From Beijerinckiaceae bacterium (GTDB lineage: Bacteria; Pseudomonadota; Alphaproteobacteria; Rhizobiales; Beijerinckiaceae): a stretch of DNA of 64,000 bases. Below the pieces are notes generated by a model, which was given only the letters and a program-made list of their open reading frames with translations, was not told where the DNA came from and did no database searches. Location of the stretch: NCBI GenBank assembly GCA_024304885.1, contig JALJOM010000003.1:406110-470109 (forward strand), read 5' to 3'. Of the stretch, positions 33,638 to 42,469 are shown in pieces; position 1 is the first letter of the stretch, and each line of letters opens with the position of its first letter. The translations under genes were made by a program, and so were the position numbers.

Positions 33638-34954
33638 TCAAAAGCTGCTCTTGAGCCACCGCCCGACCCGGCCGAGGTACCCCTCCGCCGTGGAGCGCTC
33701 CGGCTCGGGCCGGCGCTGTGGCCGGAAATGCTCGTTGCCGCTCACCTGCGGATAGACGAGCAGGCCGACGGAGGCCGCGAAGGCGGGGCTCTTCGCCGCC
33801 TCGGGCAGCCCGTGGATCCCGAGCGGCCGGCCGATCCGGACCCGCCCGCCGAGGATCCGCTTCGCGGCTTCCTGCATCCCGGTCAGCTGGCTCGCGCCGC
33901 CGGTGAGCACGAGACGGCGCCCGGCATGGGCCGGGAGCCCCGAGCTCTTCAGGCGGTCCCGCACGAGCTCGAGGATCTCCTCGACGCGGGGCCTGATGAT
34001 CGCGATGAGCTGCGCCTTGGGGAGATGTGTGGGCCGCTCCGCATCGTCGCCGGTCGATACCGCCGCGATGGTCTCGCGCTCGTCCGAGACCGACGAGAGG
34101 CAGGCTCCGTAGAGCGTCTTCAGCCGCTCGGCATCGGCGAGCCTGATCCCGAGGCCGCGCGCGATGTCGGTCGTGACATGGTTGCCGCCGACCGCGAAGG
34201 CATCGACGAAGGTGAGGGCCGCGCCGGAGAAGACGCTGACCGAGGTCGTGCCCGCGCCGAGATCGACCAAGGCCGTGCCGAGCTCGGCCTCGTCGTCGGC
34301 GAGCACGGAGAGCCCGGCGGCATAGGGCGTCGCAACCATGCCTTCCACGCCGAGATGGCAGCGCTCGACCGCGAGCATCAGGTTGCGGACGGCGGCCGCG
34401 TCGGCGCTGAGCACGTGCATCTGCGCCGCGAGCTCGTCGGCGATCATGCCGCGCGGATCCTGGATATGCCGCGTCTCGCCGACCGAGAAGCCGATCGGCA
34501 GGGCATGGACCACGGCGCGGCCGTCGCGACCTCCGAGAGAGGTGCAGGCCTCGAGCACGCGGTGCACGTCGGCCTCGGTGACGGTGTTGCCGACGATCGG
34601 AATGCTCGATTCGAAACGCTGGGAGCCGAGCCGTCCGCCCGTCGCGTTCAGGATCACGCTCTCGACCTCGACCCCGGCCATGCGCTCTGCGGCATCGACG
34701 GCTAGGCGAATCGCGGTCTCGACGGCATCGAGATCGACGACGGCGCCGCCCTTGATCCCGCGCGAGCATTGATGCCCGATACCGAGGATGCGGCAGCGAT
34801 GGGTGCGTCCGCGCAGCGTCGTCGAGGTCTCGCTCGGATCGAGCCGCGCGATGAGGCAGACGATCTTCGAGGTCCCGACGTCGAGCGCCGAGAGGATCGC
34901 GCTGCGCTTGCCCGCCAAGGGGCGCAACCTCGGAGGAAGGCTCGGCCGGCTCAC
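33638..34954 (-). CDS. ftsA: Cell division protein FtsA
   Basis: 438 residues. Actin-like ATPase that anchors FtsZ to the membrane. ATPase motifs: ALDVGTSKIVCLIA (phosphate 1, about 23-36), LVDLGAGTTSVSVF (phosphate 2) and LTGGASQLTGM (adenosine). The C-terminal amphipathic membrane helix is visible at GRVGRWLKSSF. The GTG start overlaps the ftsQ stop as GTGA. Confidence 0.96.
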   Translation of the reverse strand: MSRPSLPPRLRPLAGKRSAILSALDVGTSKIVCLIARLDPSETSTTLRGRTHRCRILGIGHQCSRGIKGGAVVDLDAVETAIRLAVDAAERMAGVEVESVILNATGGRLGSQRFESSIPIVGNTVTEADVHRVLEACTSLGGRDGRAVVHALPIGFSVGETRHIQDPRGMIADELAAQMHVLSADAAAVRNLMLAVERCHLGVEGMVATPYAAGLSVLADDEAELGTALVDLGAGTTSVSVFSGAALTFVDAFAVGGNHVTTDIARGLGIRLADAERLKTLYGACLSSVSDERETIAAVSTGDDAERPTHLPKAQLIAIIRPRVEEILELVRDRLKSSGLPAHAGRRLVLTGGASQLTGMQEAAKRILGGRVRIGRPLGIHGLPEAAKSPAFAASVGLLVYPQVSGNEHFRPQRRPEPERSTAEGYLGRVGRWLKSSF

Positions 34955-35913
34955 GTCTGCCCGCCTTTCCCCTTGCCTTTATGTGCGACGGCTTCCGCAC
35001 GCGCCGTCGAGGCCGCCTCGCTGAGCTTCGCCACGACCCGGCCGGGCTGGCGCAGGTCGAGCGACAGGACATCCTTGTCGAGGAGGCCGGACGACCGCTG
35101 CAGCTCGGCGAGCGATTCGACCGCGGCGTGGGGGTTCGTCTCCGGCAGATGAATGTCGAGGCCGTTGGTCGCCTTCAAGACCCAGCGCCGGTGCGACACC
35201 AGGATGCCGGCACGGATCCTCTCGCGCAGCTCTCCCGCGGCCTCGAGGATCGCGGCATATTCCGCAACCCTCTCGTTGGCGCCGGGCCCGACGACATGGG
35301 GCAGATGCGCGAACCGTGGCCCTCGCATCTCGTCGAGCGGCGTGCCGTCGGCGGCGACGACGCGGACCTCGCCGTCCTTCTGCCACAGCGCATAGGGCCG
35401 GCGTTCCTCGACCGTGATCAGGAGCCGGTCCGGATAGAGCTTGGCGACCGCTGCCTCCTTGACGAGGGGGATGGACGCCAGCCGCTCGCGGACCTGGCCG
35501 GCGTCGAGGAACGCGAGCGAGCTGCGCGGAGAAATTTCCGCCGTGGCGAGGACGCTCGCCTCGTCGAGCTCCTCGAGCCCTGTAATCATGATCGTCTCGA
35601 TGCCGAAGCCGAGCACCCTGGCGAGCACATCCCCTGGGGTTCCTTCCGCCGCGATGAAGCGATCGTAATGGCCGCCGCGGACGGCGCCGTAGATGCCGGT
35701 TGCGCCGAGCACAGCAATCGCCAGGGCGGCGCCGGTGCCGGGACCCGCCAAGCGATCGAGGAGGCGGTGCAGCAAGGTCTGCCGCTTGCGGGAGGGCCCC
35801 CGCGGCGCCTTGCTGCGGCGCCCGCCGCGGATCGTCGGCGCAAAGGCCGGCGCCGGCGCGAATCGCGTCTCGAGCGTCGTCACCGATCGCAGGAAGCGTC
35901 CTCGACCATCCAT
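34951..35913 (-). CDS. ftsQ: Cell division protein FtsQ
   Basis: 320 residues. Bitopic inner-membrane protein of the divisome. A basic cytoplasmic N-terminus (~58 residues) is followed by one membrane helix (GTGAALAIAVLGATGIYGAV, about 59-78). The periplasmic POTRA domain (FGIETIMITGLEELDEASVL) and the FtsQ/DivIB domain with YPDRLLITVEERRPYALWQ come next. Its start overlaps the end of ddl by 34 bp and its stop overlaps ftsA. Confidence 0.95.
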   Translation of the reverse strand: MDGRGRFLRSVTTLETRFAPAPAFAPTIRGGRRSKAPRGPSRKRQTLLHRLLDRLAGPGTGAALAIAVLGATGIYGAVRGGHYDRFIAAEGTPGDVLARVLGFGIETIMITGLEELDEASVLATAEISPRSSLAFLDAGQVRERLASIPLVKEAAVAKLYPDRLLITVEERRPYALWQKDGEVRVVAADGTPLDEMRGPRFAHLPHVVGPGANERVAEYAAILEAAGELRERIRAGILVSHRRWVLKATNGLDIHLPETNPHAAVESLAELQRSSGLLDKDVLSLDLRQPGRVVAKLSEAASTARAEAVAHKGKGKGGQT

Positions 35914-36803
35914 TCGACAAGCTCACCGAATCCGATGCCGGCGTGGGCGGCGATCTCGGGCACGAGGGAGGTCTCGGTCATCCCGGGCTGGGTATTGACC
36001 TCGAGCACGACGAGGTCCCCCGTCCCCGAGGGCCGATCGTCGTAGCGGAAGTCGGTCCGGCTCACCCCGCGACAGCCGAGTGCCTCGTGCGCCACTACGG
36101 CCAAGTCTCGAATGGTTTGGTAAATATTTCCTTTAAGATTTGCCGGAAGCACGTGGATCGAGCCGCCCGGCGCATATTTCGCCTCGTAATCGTACCAGCC
36201 CCCGTCCGCGGCCTTGATCTCGATGACGTCATAGGCCTTGCCGCCGATGACGGCGCAGGTGAGCTCGCGGCCTCCGACATATTTCTCGACGAGGACCTCG
36301 TCGCCGAAGGCCCAGTCGTCACGGGTCAATTCCTGCGGCGGATGGGCCTGATCCTCCCGAACGATCATCACGCCGAATGACGAGCCTTCGCTGAGCGGCT
36401 TCACGACATAGGGCGGCGGCAGCACATGGGCCTTGCCGGCGGTCAGGCGATCGGTCGTCACCCCTTCGGCCACGGGCACGCCGGCGGCGCGAAAGATTGC
36501 GCGGGCGCGGTCCTTGCGCATCGCGAGCGCGGAGGCGAGCACGCCAGAATGGGTATAGGGAATGCGCAGCATCTCGAGGATGCCCTGCATGATCCCGTCC
36601 TCGCCGAATCGTCCGTGCAGCGCGTTGAACGCGACATCCGGGGCGAGCGTCGCGAGGACCTCCGCGACATGCCGATCGACGTCGAGGCGGGTCACTCGAA
36701 AGCCTCGCGCTTCGAGGGCCTCGGCGACGGCCTCGCCGGAGCGCAGCGAGACCTCACGCTCGGCCGAGAGGCCTCCCATCAGCACGGCGACGTGTTTTTG
36801 CAT
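35880..36803 (-). CDS. ddl: D-alanine--D-alanine ligase
   Basis: 307 residues. ATP-grasp ligase making the D-Ala-D-Ala end of peptidoglycan. Signatures: VLMGGLSAEREVSLRSG (about 7-23), ALHGRFGEDGIMQGILEML, VVKPLSEGSSFGV, and the metal-binding end VVLEVNTQPGMTETSLVPE. Start is ATG 36803 (MQKHVAVLMGG). The genes murB and murC, usual upstream partners, are absent; the next gene is the divergent higB. Confidence 0.96.
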   Translation of the reverse strand: MQKHVAVLMGGLSAEREVSLRSGEAVAEALEARGFRVTRLDVDRHVAEVLATLAPDVAFNALHGRFGEDGIMQGILEMLRIPYTHSGVLASALAMRKDRARAIFRAAGVPVAEGVTTDRLTAGKAHVLPPPYVVKPLSEGSSFGVMIVREDQAHPPQELTRDDWAFGDEVLVEKYVGGRELTCAVIGGKAYDVIEIKAADGGWYDYEAKYAPGGSIHVLPANLKGNIYQTIRDLAVVAHEALGCRGVSRTDFRYDDRPSGTGDLVVLEVNTQPGMTETSLVPEIAAHAGIGFGELVEWMVEDASCDR

Positions 36804-36979
36804 GGGCTTTCGTTCCGGGAGGGCGGGGAATCGCGAATCGTCTCGAGGAGACGGCAGCCGACTCCGCGATCGTGGCGGGAGTGAGGTTGTGCAGGACTCG
36901 CCGACCACGAGGCGCCTGCCTTGGCGACCGTCCTCGCATGTACTATTTATGGTGCGGCCTGCCCTATAGACGAGGCCTA

Positions 36980-37340
36980 ATGTCCGGACAACCGCCCAAG
37001 ATCCCGGTTGTCTTTTTGTCGGACGGCCGCCGGGACGGAAGTGGTGCGGGCCTGGCTGAAAAACCTCGACCGCGACGACCGCGACGCTATCGGTCGAGAC
37101 CTCATGCGAGTGCAATTCCGCTGGCCCGTCGGCATGCTGTTCCGCCGATCGCTCGGGCAAGGCCTCTGGGAAGTGCGAAGTGATTTGGACGGCAATCGTA
37201 TCGCGCGGGTGTTGTACTGCTGCACGGACGATCGGATCGTGGCTCTGCAAGCATTCATCAAGGGGACGCAAAAGACGCCAGCGGCTGAAATTGCGCTGGC
37301 ACTGAAACGCAAGCGGGAATTCGAGCGCGACGACGAATGA
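36980..37340 (+). pseudogene. higB: HigB/RelE-like toxin (Gp49 family) with N-terminal frameshift
   Basis: A phage-derived Gp49-like RNase toxin. The ATG start frame at 36980 reads MSGQPPKIPVVFLS and then drifts. The family sequence resumes one frame over at FCRTAAGTEVVRAWLKNLDR and runs to the stop, with the expected core QGLWEVRSDLDGNRIARVLY and KTQKTPAAEI. The shift falls in GTCTTTTTG (37009-37017), a T5 run. A TTG at 37008 could start the second frame and give 110 residues, missing only the first strand. So the toxin is either inactive, started at TTG, or rescued by slippage. Confidence 0.7.
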
Positions 37341-37639
37341 CGATGCACAGCAACGTCCCACGCAATGCCGCCGATCTTTCGACACTCGACGATCTGCTCG
37401 CCGAGGACGGAGTCCTCGAGGAATTTCAGGCGACCGCCATCAAGGAAGTGCTCGCCTGGCAGATCGAGAAAGCGATGAAAGATCAGGGGATATCCCGCAC
37501 GCAGCTCGCCGAGCGGATGGGAACGAGCCGCAGCCAGGTCGGGAGGCTGCTCGATCCCAAGAACGGCAACGTGACACTCTCCACATTGCAGCGCGCCGCA
37601 GAGATCGTCGGGCGCAAGGTGCGTCTGGAATTAGTGTAA
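37337..37639 (+). CDS. higA: HigA-type XRE antitoxin
   Basis: 100 residues. Helix-turn-helix of the XRE family in the middle (QGISRTQLAERMGTSRSQVG, about 50-69), with NVTLSTLQRAAEIVGRKVRL as C-terminal end typical of antitoxins paired with Gp49-like toxins. Overlaps higB by four bases (ATGA). The frame is intact, so the antitoxin has survived even if the toxin has not. Confidence 0.9.
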   Translation: MTMHSNVPRNAADLSTLDDLLAEDGVLEEFQATAIKEVLAWQIEKAMKDQGISRTQLAERMGTSRSQVGRLLDPKNGNVTLSTLQRAAEIVGRKVRLELV

Positions 37640-37748
37640 TGCCGAGCCGCTCCAAGTCCGCGACATTCGCTCGCCCGGAAAGCTATCCGACGCGTTCTGG
37701 CCGCCCTCGACCGACACGATGACCTTCTCGGTCTTCCGCCCGTGGTCC

Positions 37749-39143
37749 TCACTCCAGACGCTTCACAGGCGGCGGCGCCCAGGCGCCGCCGAGCACCTCG
37801 GCCTTCGGCCAGTAGAGCCGCAGGTTCATCGTGAACGCCCCGCTCGCAGGCGTCGGCAGCCAGTTCGATTCCTTGTCCTTGCCCGGCGACTCGCGCTGGA
37901 TGTAGAGCTCGAGCGAGCCGTCGGGATTGAACGAAAGCTTGTCGCGATCGCCGATCGCATATCGGCCGATCGGATTCGCGGCGAAGAGCTGTCGCTCGTC
38001 GTACATCGTGAGCGACCAGAAGGCGCGGACCGGTGGAATCTGGTCCTGGCCGAAGTGCAGGACATAGCGCTTGGCGCTGTCGAACGGCTTGCCGTCGGCG
38101 TCGGCGAAGGCCGTCGGATAGACCGCATCCTCGATAACATTCGCACCTAGCCCCGCATAGGCGACGCCGGCCCGGTGCAGATAGTCCGCGCCGTAGGTGC
38201 CGATGGCGGTCAGATTGGTGCGCCAGCCGTTCTGCAGGACGCCCGACGTCGTCCATGCGGTCTTGATCTGCTGCAGCGCTGTCGCGGGCGCAGCCGTCAG
38301 CGCATCTCGGATCTCCTTCGGCTGGTCGGCGAGGGAGAAGCTCTTGCCCGGCACGATGCCGATCCGCCTCATACGGTCGAGGATCGGATAGTCGTTGGCG
38401 TGGGGCGGGTTCGCCTTCATCAGCTCCGCGAACATGGCGTAGAAGGCCGCGGCATCCATCTTGTCCACCTGGTCCGGCGGCGCGCTCGTGTCCTGGCCGG
38501 CCCTGACCGTGCCCTTGGGCGGCGTGTAGGGCTTGCCGTAGGCACCGAGGGGGACGGCCTTCATGCCGTCCTGGAACTTGTGGACTGCGGCATAGTCCGC
38601 CTTGCCGTTGGTCTGGGTGCGGCCGATCAAGAGCCCCGAGGCCGTCGGGCTGTCGTAGCGCTCGACGCCTTTCGGCAGGCTTCCCTGCCAGTGCGGTCCG
38701 ACGATGGCGAAGGTCTGCGCTCCCGTTCCCGTGGTGCGCTTGCCGGGCACGGTGAATACGTCCGTCCAATAGTCCAGGAACGGCATCAGGTAGTAGCGCC
38801 CGCCGGAATCGGGAACGGTGACGACCAGAGGCTCCGCGGACACATCGAAGGTGAGAGCCGAATAAAGCGTGTCGGCATTCGGTCGCACGACGATCGTGAA
38901 CGTGGGATCCGGGAACTCGCGCGCGTGGGCGAGTTGGTTGATCGGCGCATCGAGCCCCCGGGGCTCCGCGACATTGGTGCTCGTCCTTCGCGTGACCTCC
39001 ATCAGCACAATAGGATAAGCGAAGATGTAGGCCTCGCGCGCGATCTCGCGGGCCTCGTCCGCCGAAACGCCGGGCTCGCCGTGCGCAGCCGGCATGCAGG
39101 CCAAGACACTGGCGCATGCGGCGGCTAGAATGCTGCGTCTCAT
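37749..39143 (-). CDS. Secreted DUF1254/DUF1214 protein, paralogue 1
   Basis: 464 residues. Signal peptide (MRRSILAAACASVLACMPAA, cut near 22). The N-terminal DUF1254 domain (about 30-170) has AYIFAYPIVLMEVTRR, VRPNADTLYSALTFDVSAEP and GGRYYLMPFLDYWTDVF. The C-terminal DUF1214 domain (about 350-460) has RYVLHFGQDQIPPVRAFWSL, FAANPIGRYAIGDRDKL and DGSLELYIQ. Family function is unknown. It sits 37 nt downstream of a diverged copy (39181-40608). Confidence 0.88.
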   Translation of the reverse strand: MRRSILAAACASVLACMPAAHGEPGVSADEAREIAREAYIFAYPIVLMEVTRRTSTNVAEPRGLDAPINQLAHAREFPDPTFTIVVRPNADTLYSALTFDVSAEPLVVTVPDSGGRYYLMPFLDYWTDVFTVPGKRTTGTGAQTFAIVGPHWQGSLPKGVERYDSPTASGLLIGRTQTNGKADYAAVHKFQDGMKAVPLGAYGKPYTPPKGTVRAGQDTSAPPDQVDKMDAAAFYAMFAELMKANPPHANDYPILDRMRRIGIVPGKSFSLADQPKEIRDALTAAPATALQQIKTAWTTSGVLQNGWRTNLTAIGTYGADYLHRAGVAYAGLGANVIEDAVYPTAFADADGKPFDSAKRYVLHFGQDQIPPVRAFWSLTMYDERQLFAANPIGRYAIGDRDKLSFNPDGSLELYIQRESPGKDKESNWLPTPASGAFTMNLRLYWPKAEVLGGAWAPPPVKRLE

Positions 39144-39180
39144 GTTGTGCTCCTCCCGGTCGGACCTCGGATGATCATCT

Positions 39181-40608
39181 TCACTCGACCTTCACGAGGG
39201 GCGGCGGCTCCCAGGTTCCGTCGAGCACCTCGGGCCGCGGCGAGTAGAGCCGCATGGTGGGTTGAAAGGCGCCCTTCGGTGCAGGCAGCCAGTTGGGCTC
39301 CTTGTCCTTGCCCGGCGAATCGGCTTGCACATAGAGGTCGAGCGAGCCGTCGGCGTTGAATTTCAGCTTGTCGTGGCTGCCGATGGCGTAGCGATCGATC
39401 GGGTTTATTATCTGGAAGCCGTCCTTGTCGTACATGGTGATCGACCAGAAGGCGTTGGCCGGCGGCGTCTTGCCCTTCTCGAAATGCAGCACGTACTTGC
39501 CGGCGCCGCTCAAGGGCTCGCCGTTGCCGTCCACGAAGGCCGTGGGATAGATGGCATCCTCGACGAGATTGGCCCCGAGCCCGCCGAGAGCGATGACCGC
39601 GCGCCGCAAGTACCATGTGCCATAGGTGCCCATGGTGTCGCGCCCGATGTTCCAGCCGTTGACCTTGTCGCCCATCTTGGTCATCTGGGCGGCCATGTCC
39701 GCGAGCGTCTCCTTCGCAGCTTTGTCGATGATGGCGATCGTCTCGGGAGAGAGCTTCGACGCGTCGAAGGGCTTGCCAGGCTCTATGCCGAGCGCACGCA
39801 GACGGAACAGGATGGGATAGTCATTCGTATGGGGCGGATGCTTCGCCGTCAGCTCCGCGAGGCGCGAGAGCATCGCGACCCCGTCGAGCTTGTTGACCTG
39901 GATCAATGGTGGAGTCTTGTCGTCGATCGATGGATCGGTGGGCTGCTTCGTCGGCGGCGTATGAGCCTTGCCCCAGTGCGACAAGGGGGTGAGCTTGTAG
40001 CCGTCTTGCACCTTGTGGACATTGGCGTAGTCGGCGGGTCCATCGGTCTTGGTCCGGCCGAGGATCCAGACCATCGGCGTCGGCGCGACGATCTTCACGA
40101 CGCCCTCCGGCAAGGTCCCGCTCCAGCCCGGTGGGACGAGCGCATAGGTCCCGGCCTTGGTGCCCGTCGTGCGGCTGCCTACGACGGCGAAGACGTCCGT
40201 CCACATATCGAGCATCGGCAGGAGGTAGTAGCGACCCTGGGTATCGGGCACCGACAGGATGATCGGCTCGGACGAGAGGTCGAGCCAGGCCATGGAGTAG
40301 AGCGTGTCGAAATTGTAGCGCACCACGTCCTTCTCGTCGGCCTTCGGATAGGCGCGGGCGTGGGCGAGCTGGTTGATCGGCGCACGCAGGTTGACCGTGG
40401 TCGCGTCCGGCACATTGGTCGCCTGGCGCATGGTGATGTCCATGCTGACGATCGGATAGGCGTAGATGTAGGCGTCCCGTGCGAGAGTATAAGTCTCCTC
40501 GGGAGACAAGCCGGGCTTCGCGGGCTCGGCCGCCGGCGCCGAGACGAGGGCCGTGAGCATCGAGCCGGCGAGACATCCAGCGACAAATCGATTCCGGGCG
40601 AGACCCAT
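39181..40608 (-). CDS. Secreted DUF1254/DUF1214 protein, paralogue 2
   Basis: 475 residues, same two-domain layout as its neighbour: AYIYAYPIVSMDITMRQATN, RYNFDTLYSMAWLDLSSEP and GRYYLLPMLDMWTDVF, then KYVLHFEKGKTPPANAFWSI, PIDRYAIGSHDKLKFNADGS. Signal segment (FVAGCLAGSMLTALVSAPAA). I start at ATG 40608 because GGAGGC lies eight bases upstream; ATG 40626 overlaps that ribosome-binding site. The pair arose by tandem duplication and is diverged well beyond recent copies. Confidence 0.88.
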   Translation of the reverse strand: MGLARNRFVAGCLAGSMLTALVSAPAAEPAKPGLSPEETYTLARDAYIYAYPIVSMDITMRQATNVPDATTVNLRAPINQLAHARAYPKADEKDVVRYNFDTLYSMAWLDLSSEPIILSVPDTQGRYYLLPMLDMWTDVFAVVGSRTTGTKAGTYALVPPGWSGTLPEGVVKIVAPTPMVWILGRTKTDGPADYANVHKVQDGYKLTPLSHWGKAHTPPTKQPTDPSIDDKTPPLIQVNKLDGVAMLSRLAELTAKHPPHTNDYPILFRLRALGIEPGKPFDASKLSPETIAIIDKAAKETLADMAAQMTKMGDKVNGWNIGRDTMGTYGTWYLRRAVIALGGLGANLVEDAIYPTAFVDGNGEPLSGAGKYVLHFEKGKTPPANAFWSITMYDKDGFQIINPIDRYAIGSHDKLKFNADGSLDLYVQADSPGKDKEPNWLPAPKGAFQPTMRLYSPRPEVLDGTWEPPPLVKVE

Positions 40609-40877
40609 CGCGCGTTCGCCTCCCATATTTGATTCTTGTACGCAGCAGACCGGACCGCGAAGTTAGAGCCCGGTGCGTCGACCTATAGCTGCAGAGTTGA
40701 CGGTGCCATAAACATTTTGCCGTGAAGAGTGTCGTCGCCTCTGAGCGAGAGGGGCAAGAGGCCAATTGGAGGAGCCGCGCTCCGAGACGCGCGAAGCCGC
40801 TATCGGCGAAGGTCCCGCCCCGGCCCTAGGGGCGCATCGGCCCGTGGCTCAATGCCATATGGCTTTCGAAATGCCAT

Positions 40878-40953
40878 TGGCGCTCCCTAGGGGACTCGAA
40901 CCCCTGTTTTCGCCGTGAGAGGGCGACGTCCTAGACCGCTAGACGAAGGGAGC
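40878..40953 (-). tRNA. tRNA-Glu (anticodon CTC)
   Basis: On the minus strand the acceptor arm is GCTCCCT ... AGGGAGC with G discriminator (40881) and an encoded CCA (40880-40878). The D-arm contains GTCTAGCGGTCTAGGAC. The anticodon arm is TCGCC-CTCTCAC-GGCGA, giving CTC. The T-arm is AGGGG-TTCGAGT-CCCCT. It reads away from the P450 gene. Confidence 0.95.
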
Positions 40954-41035
40954 CTGACGCGGCGACGATCGCGTTCTATAACGCGCTGTCGCCGGCTGCA
41001 AGCAGTCCGGCATCCAGAGCTCGGGGAGGCAGGGC

Positions 41036-42469
41036 ATGACCCATGGCGAGACCGCGGTCCGAGTCAGGTGGCGCCCGCCGGCCCCCGTGCCGCGCGATGC
41101 GCCGCTCGGCCTTCTCGCGAGCATCGTCGCGCTGCACGACAATCCGATCACGACCTGGACGAAAGCGCATTTCGAGGAGCCGATCGTGATCGCGCCCTCG
41201 GTTCTCGGCACGGTCGCCGTCCTCGCCGATCCCGCCGCCATCCGCCGCGTCTTCGTCGAAAATACCGCGAACTACCGCAAGGACGATTTGCAGAAGCGGA
41301 TCATCGGACCCGCGCTTCTCGACGGTCTCGTCGAGGCCGAGGCCGAGCAATGGAAGACGCAGCGCCGCCTCATGGCGCCGCTCTTCACCCCGCGGACGGT
41401 CGCTTCCTTCGCGCCCGCGATGGCGGTCGCCGCCGAGGACCTCGTCACCCGATGGCTGCGCCTGCGCGAGGGGCGGCTGATCGATGCCCAGAAGGACATG
41501 GCCGGCGTCGCGCTCGAGGTGCTCGGGCGCACCTTGTTCTCCGACGGGCTCGGTCGCGGGACCGAGGACTTCACCGCTGCCATCTCGCGCAACTTCGAGA
41601 CGGCATGGCGGGTCGATCCGCTCGACATCCTCGACCTTCCGGCGTGGCTGCCGCGTCTCGGCAAGCTGCGCGCACGATCCTCGCAAAAGTTCATGGCACA
41701 GGCCGTCGAGGACCTCGTCGCTCGGCGCAAGCGGTTGATCTCGCGAGGGGAAGCTCCGCACGACCTGCTCACACTCCTGCTCGAGGCGCGCGATCCCGAG
41801 ACCGGCGAAGGCCTCTCGAACGAGGAGGTGAGCGCCAATGTCGTGACCTTCATCGGTGCCGGCCACGAGACGACCGCGAATGCCCTGACCTGGGCCTTGT
41901 TTCTCGTCTCCCAATCGCCCGAATGGGACGAGAGGCTCGCCGAGGAGGCGGCGCGCGTGCTCGCTCTCCCCGTCGAGGTCCAGGCCGAGCAGCTCGTCGA
42001 GACCCGGGCTGTCCTCGAGGAGGCGATGCGGCTCTATCCGCCGGTCGCGAGCATGAGCCGGCAGGCAGAGGGTCCGGACGACCTCTGCGGGCGCCGAATC
42101 CGCAAGGATACGCTGGTCATCGTCCCTCAATGGGTGCTGCATCGCCACCGTCGGCTCTGGACCGAGCCCGACGTGTTCGATCCGAGCCGTTTCCTTCCGG
42201 GCGCGCGGGAAAGAATCGACCGCTTCGCCTATCTGCCCTTCGGGGTCGGCCCGCGGATTTGCATCGGCGCCGCCTTCGCGCTGCAGGAGGCGGCGATCGT
42301 TCTCGCTAATATCCTGCTCCGGTTCCGCCTGGAGCTGAAGCCCGGCCACGAGGTGCGCCCGGTGCAGCACCTCACCCTTCGGCCGAAAGGCGGCTTGCCG
42401 ATGATCTTGCGGCGCCGCTCCCGCGTGGTCCGCGCGCGGCCCGTGGAAGAGCTTCAGCCGAGCGGATAG
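41036..42469 (+). CDS. Cytochrome P450
   Basis: 477 residues. Heme-thiolate monooxygenase. I-helix oxygen motif GAGHETTANAL (about 280-290), ExxR helix EEAMRLYPP, PERF-like WTEPDVFDPSRFLPG, and the heme loop FGVGPRICIG with the Cys ligand at 409. The N-terminus has no membrane anchor, so the protein is soluble. Overall it resembles the CYP102/CYP4-like branch found in bacteria. Natural redox partners and substrate are not indicated by the neighbours. GGGGAGG precedes the ATG. Its 3' end overlaps the convergent thpR by 16 bp. Confidence 0.95.
   Translation: MTHGETAVRVRWRPPAPVPRDAPLGLLASIVALHDNPITTWTKAHFEEPIVIAPSVLGTVAVLADPAAIRRVFVENTANYRKDDLQKRIIGPALLDGLVEAEAEQWKTQRRLMAPLFTPRTVASFAPAMAVAAEDLVTRWLRLREGRLIDAQKDMAGVALEVLGRTLFSDGLGRGTEDFTAAISRNFETAWRVDPLDILDLPAWLPRLGKLRARSSQKFMAQAVEDLVARRKRLISRGEAPHDLLTLLLEARDPETGEGLSNEEVSANVVTFIGAGHETTANALTWALFLVSQSPEWDERLAEEAARVLALPVEVQAEQLVETRAVLEEAMRLYPPVASMSRQAEGPDDLCGRRIRKDTLVIVPQWVLHRHRRLWTEPDVFDPSRFLPGARERIDRFAYLPFGVGPRICIGAAFALQEAAIVLANILLRFRLELKPGHEVRPVQHLTLRPKGGLPMILRRRSRVVRARPVEELQPSG

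Noticed and set aside
40627-40877. Region between the DUF1254 gene and tRNA-Glu as a possible integration scar.
   Set aside because: I found no repeat of the tRNA 3' end and no integrase fragment within the window.
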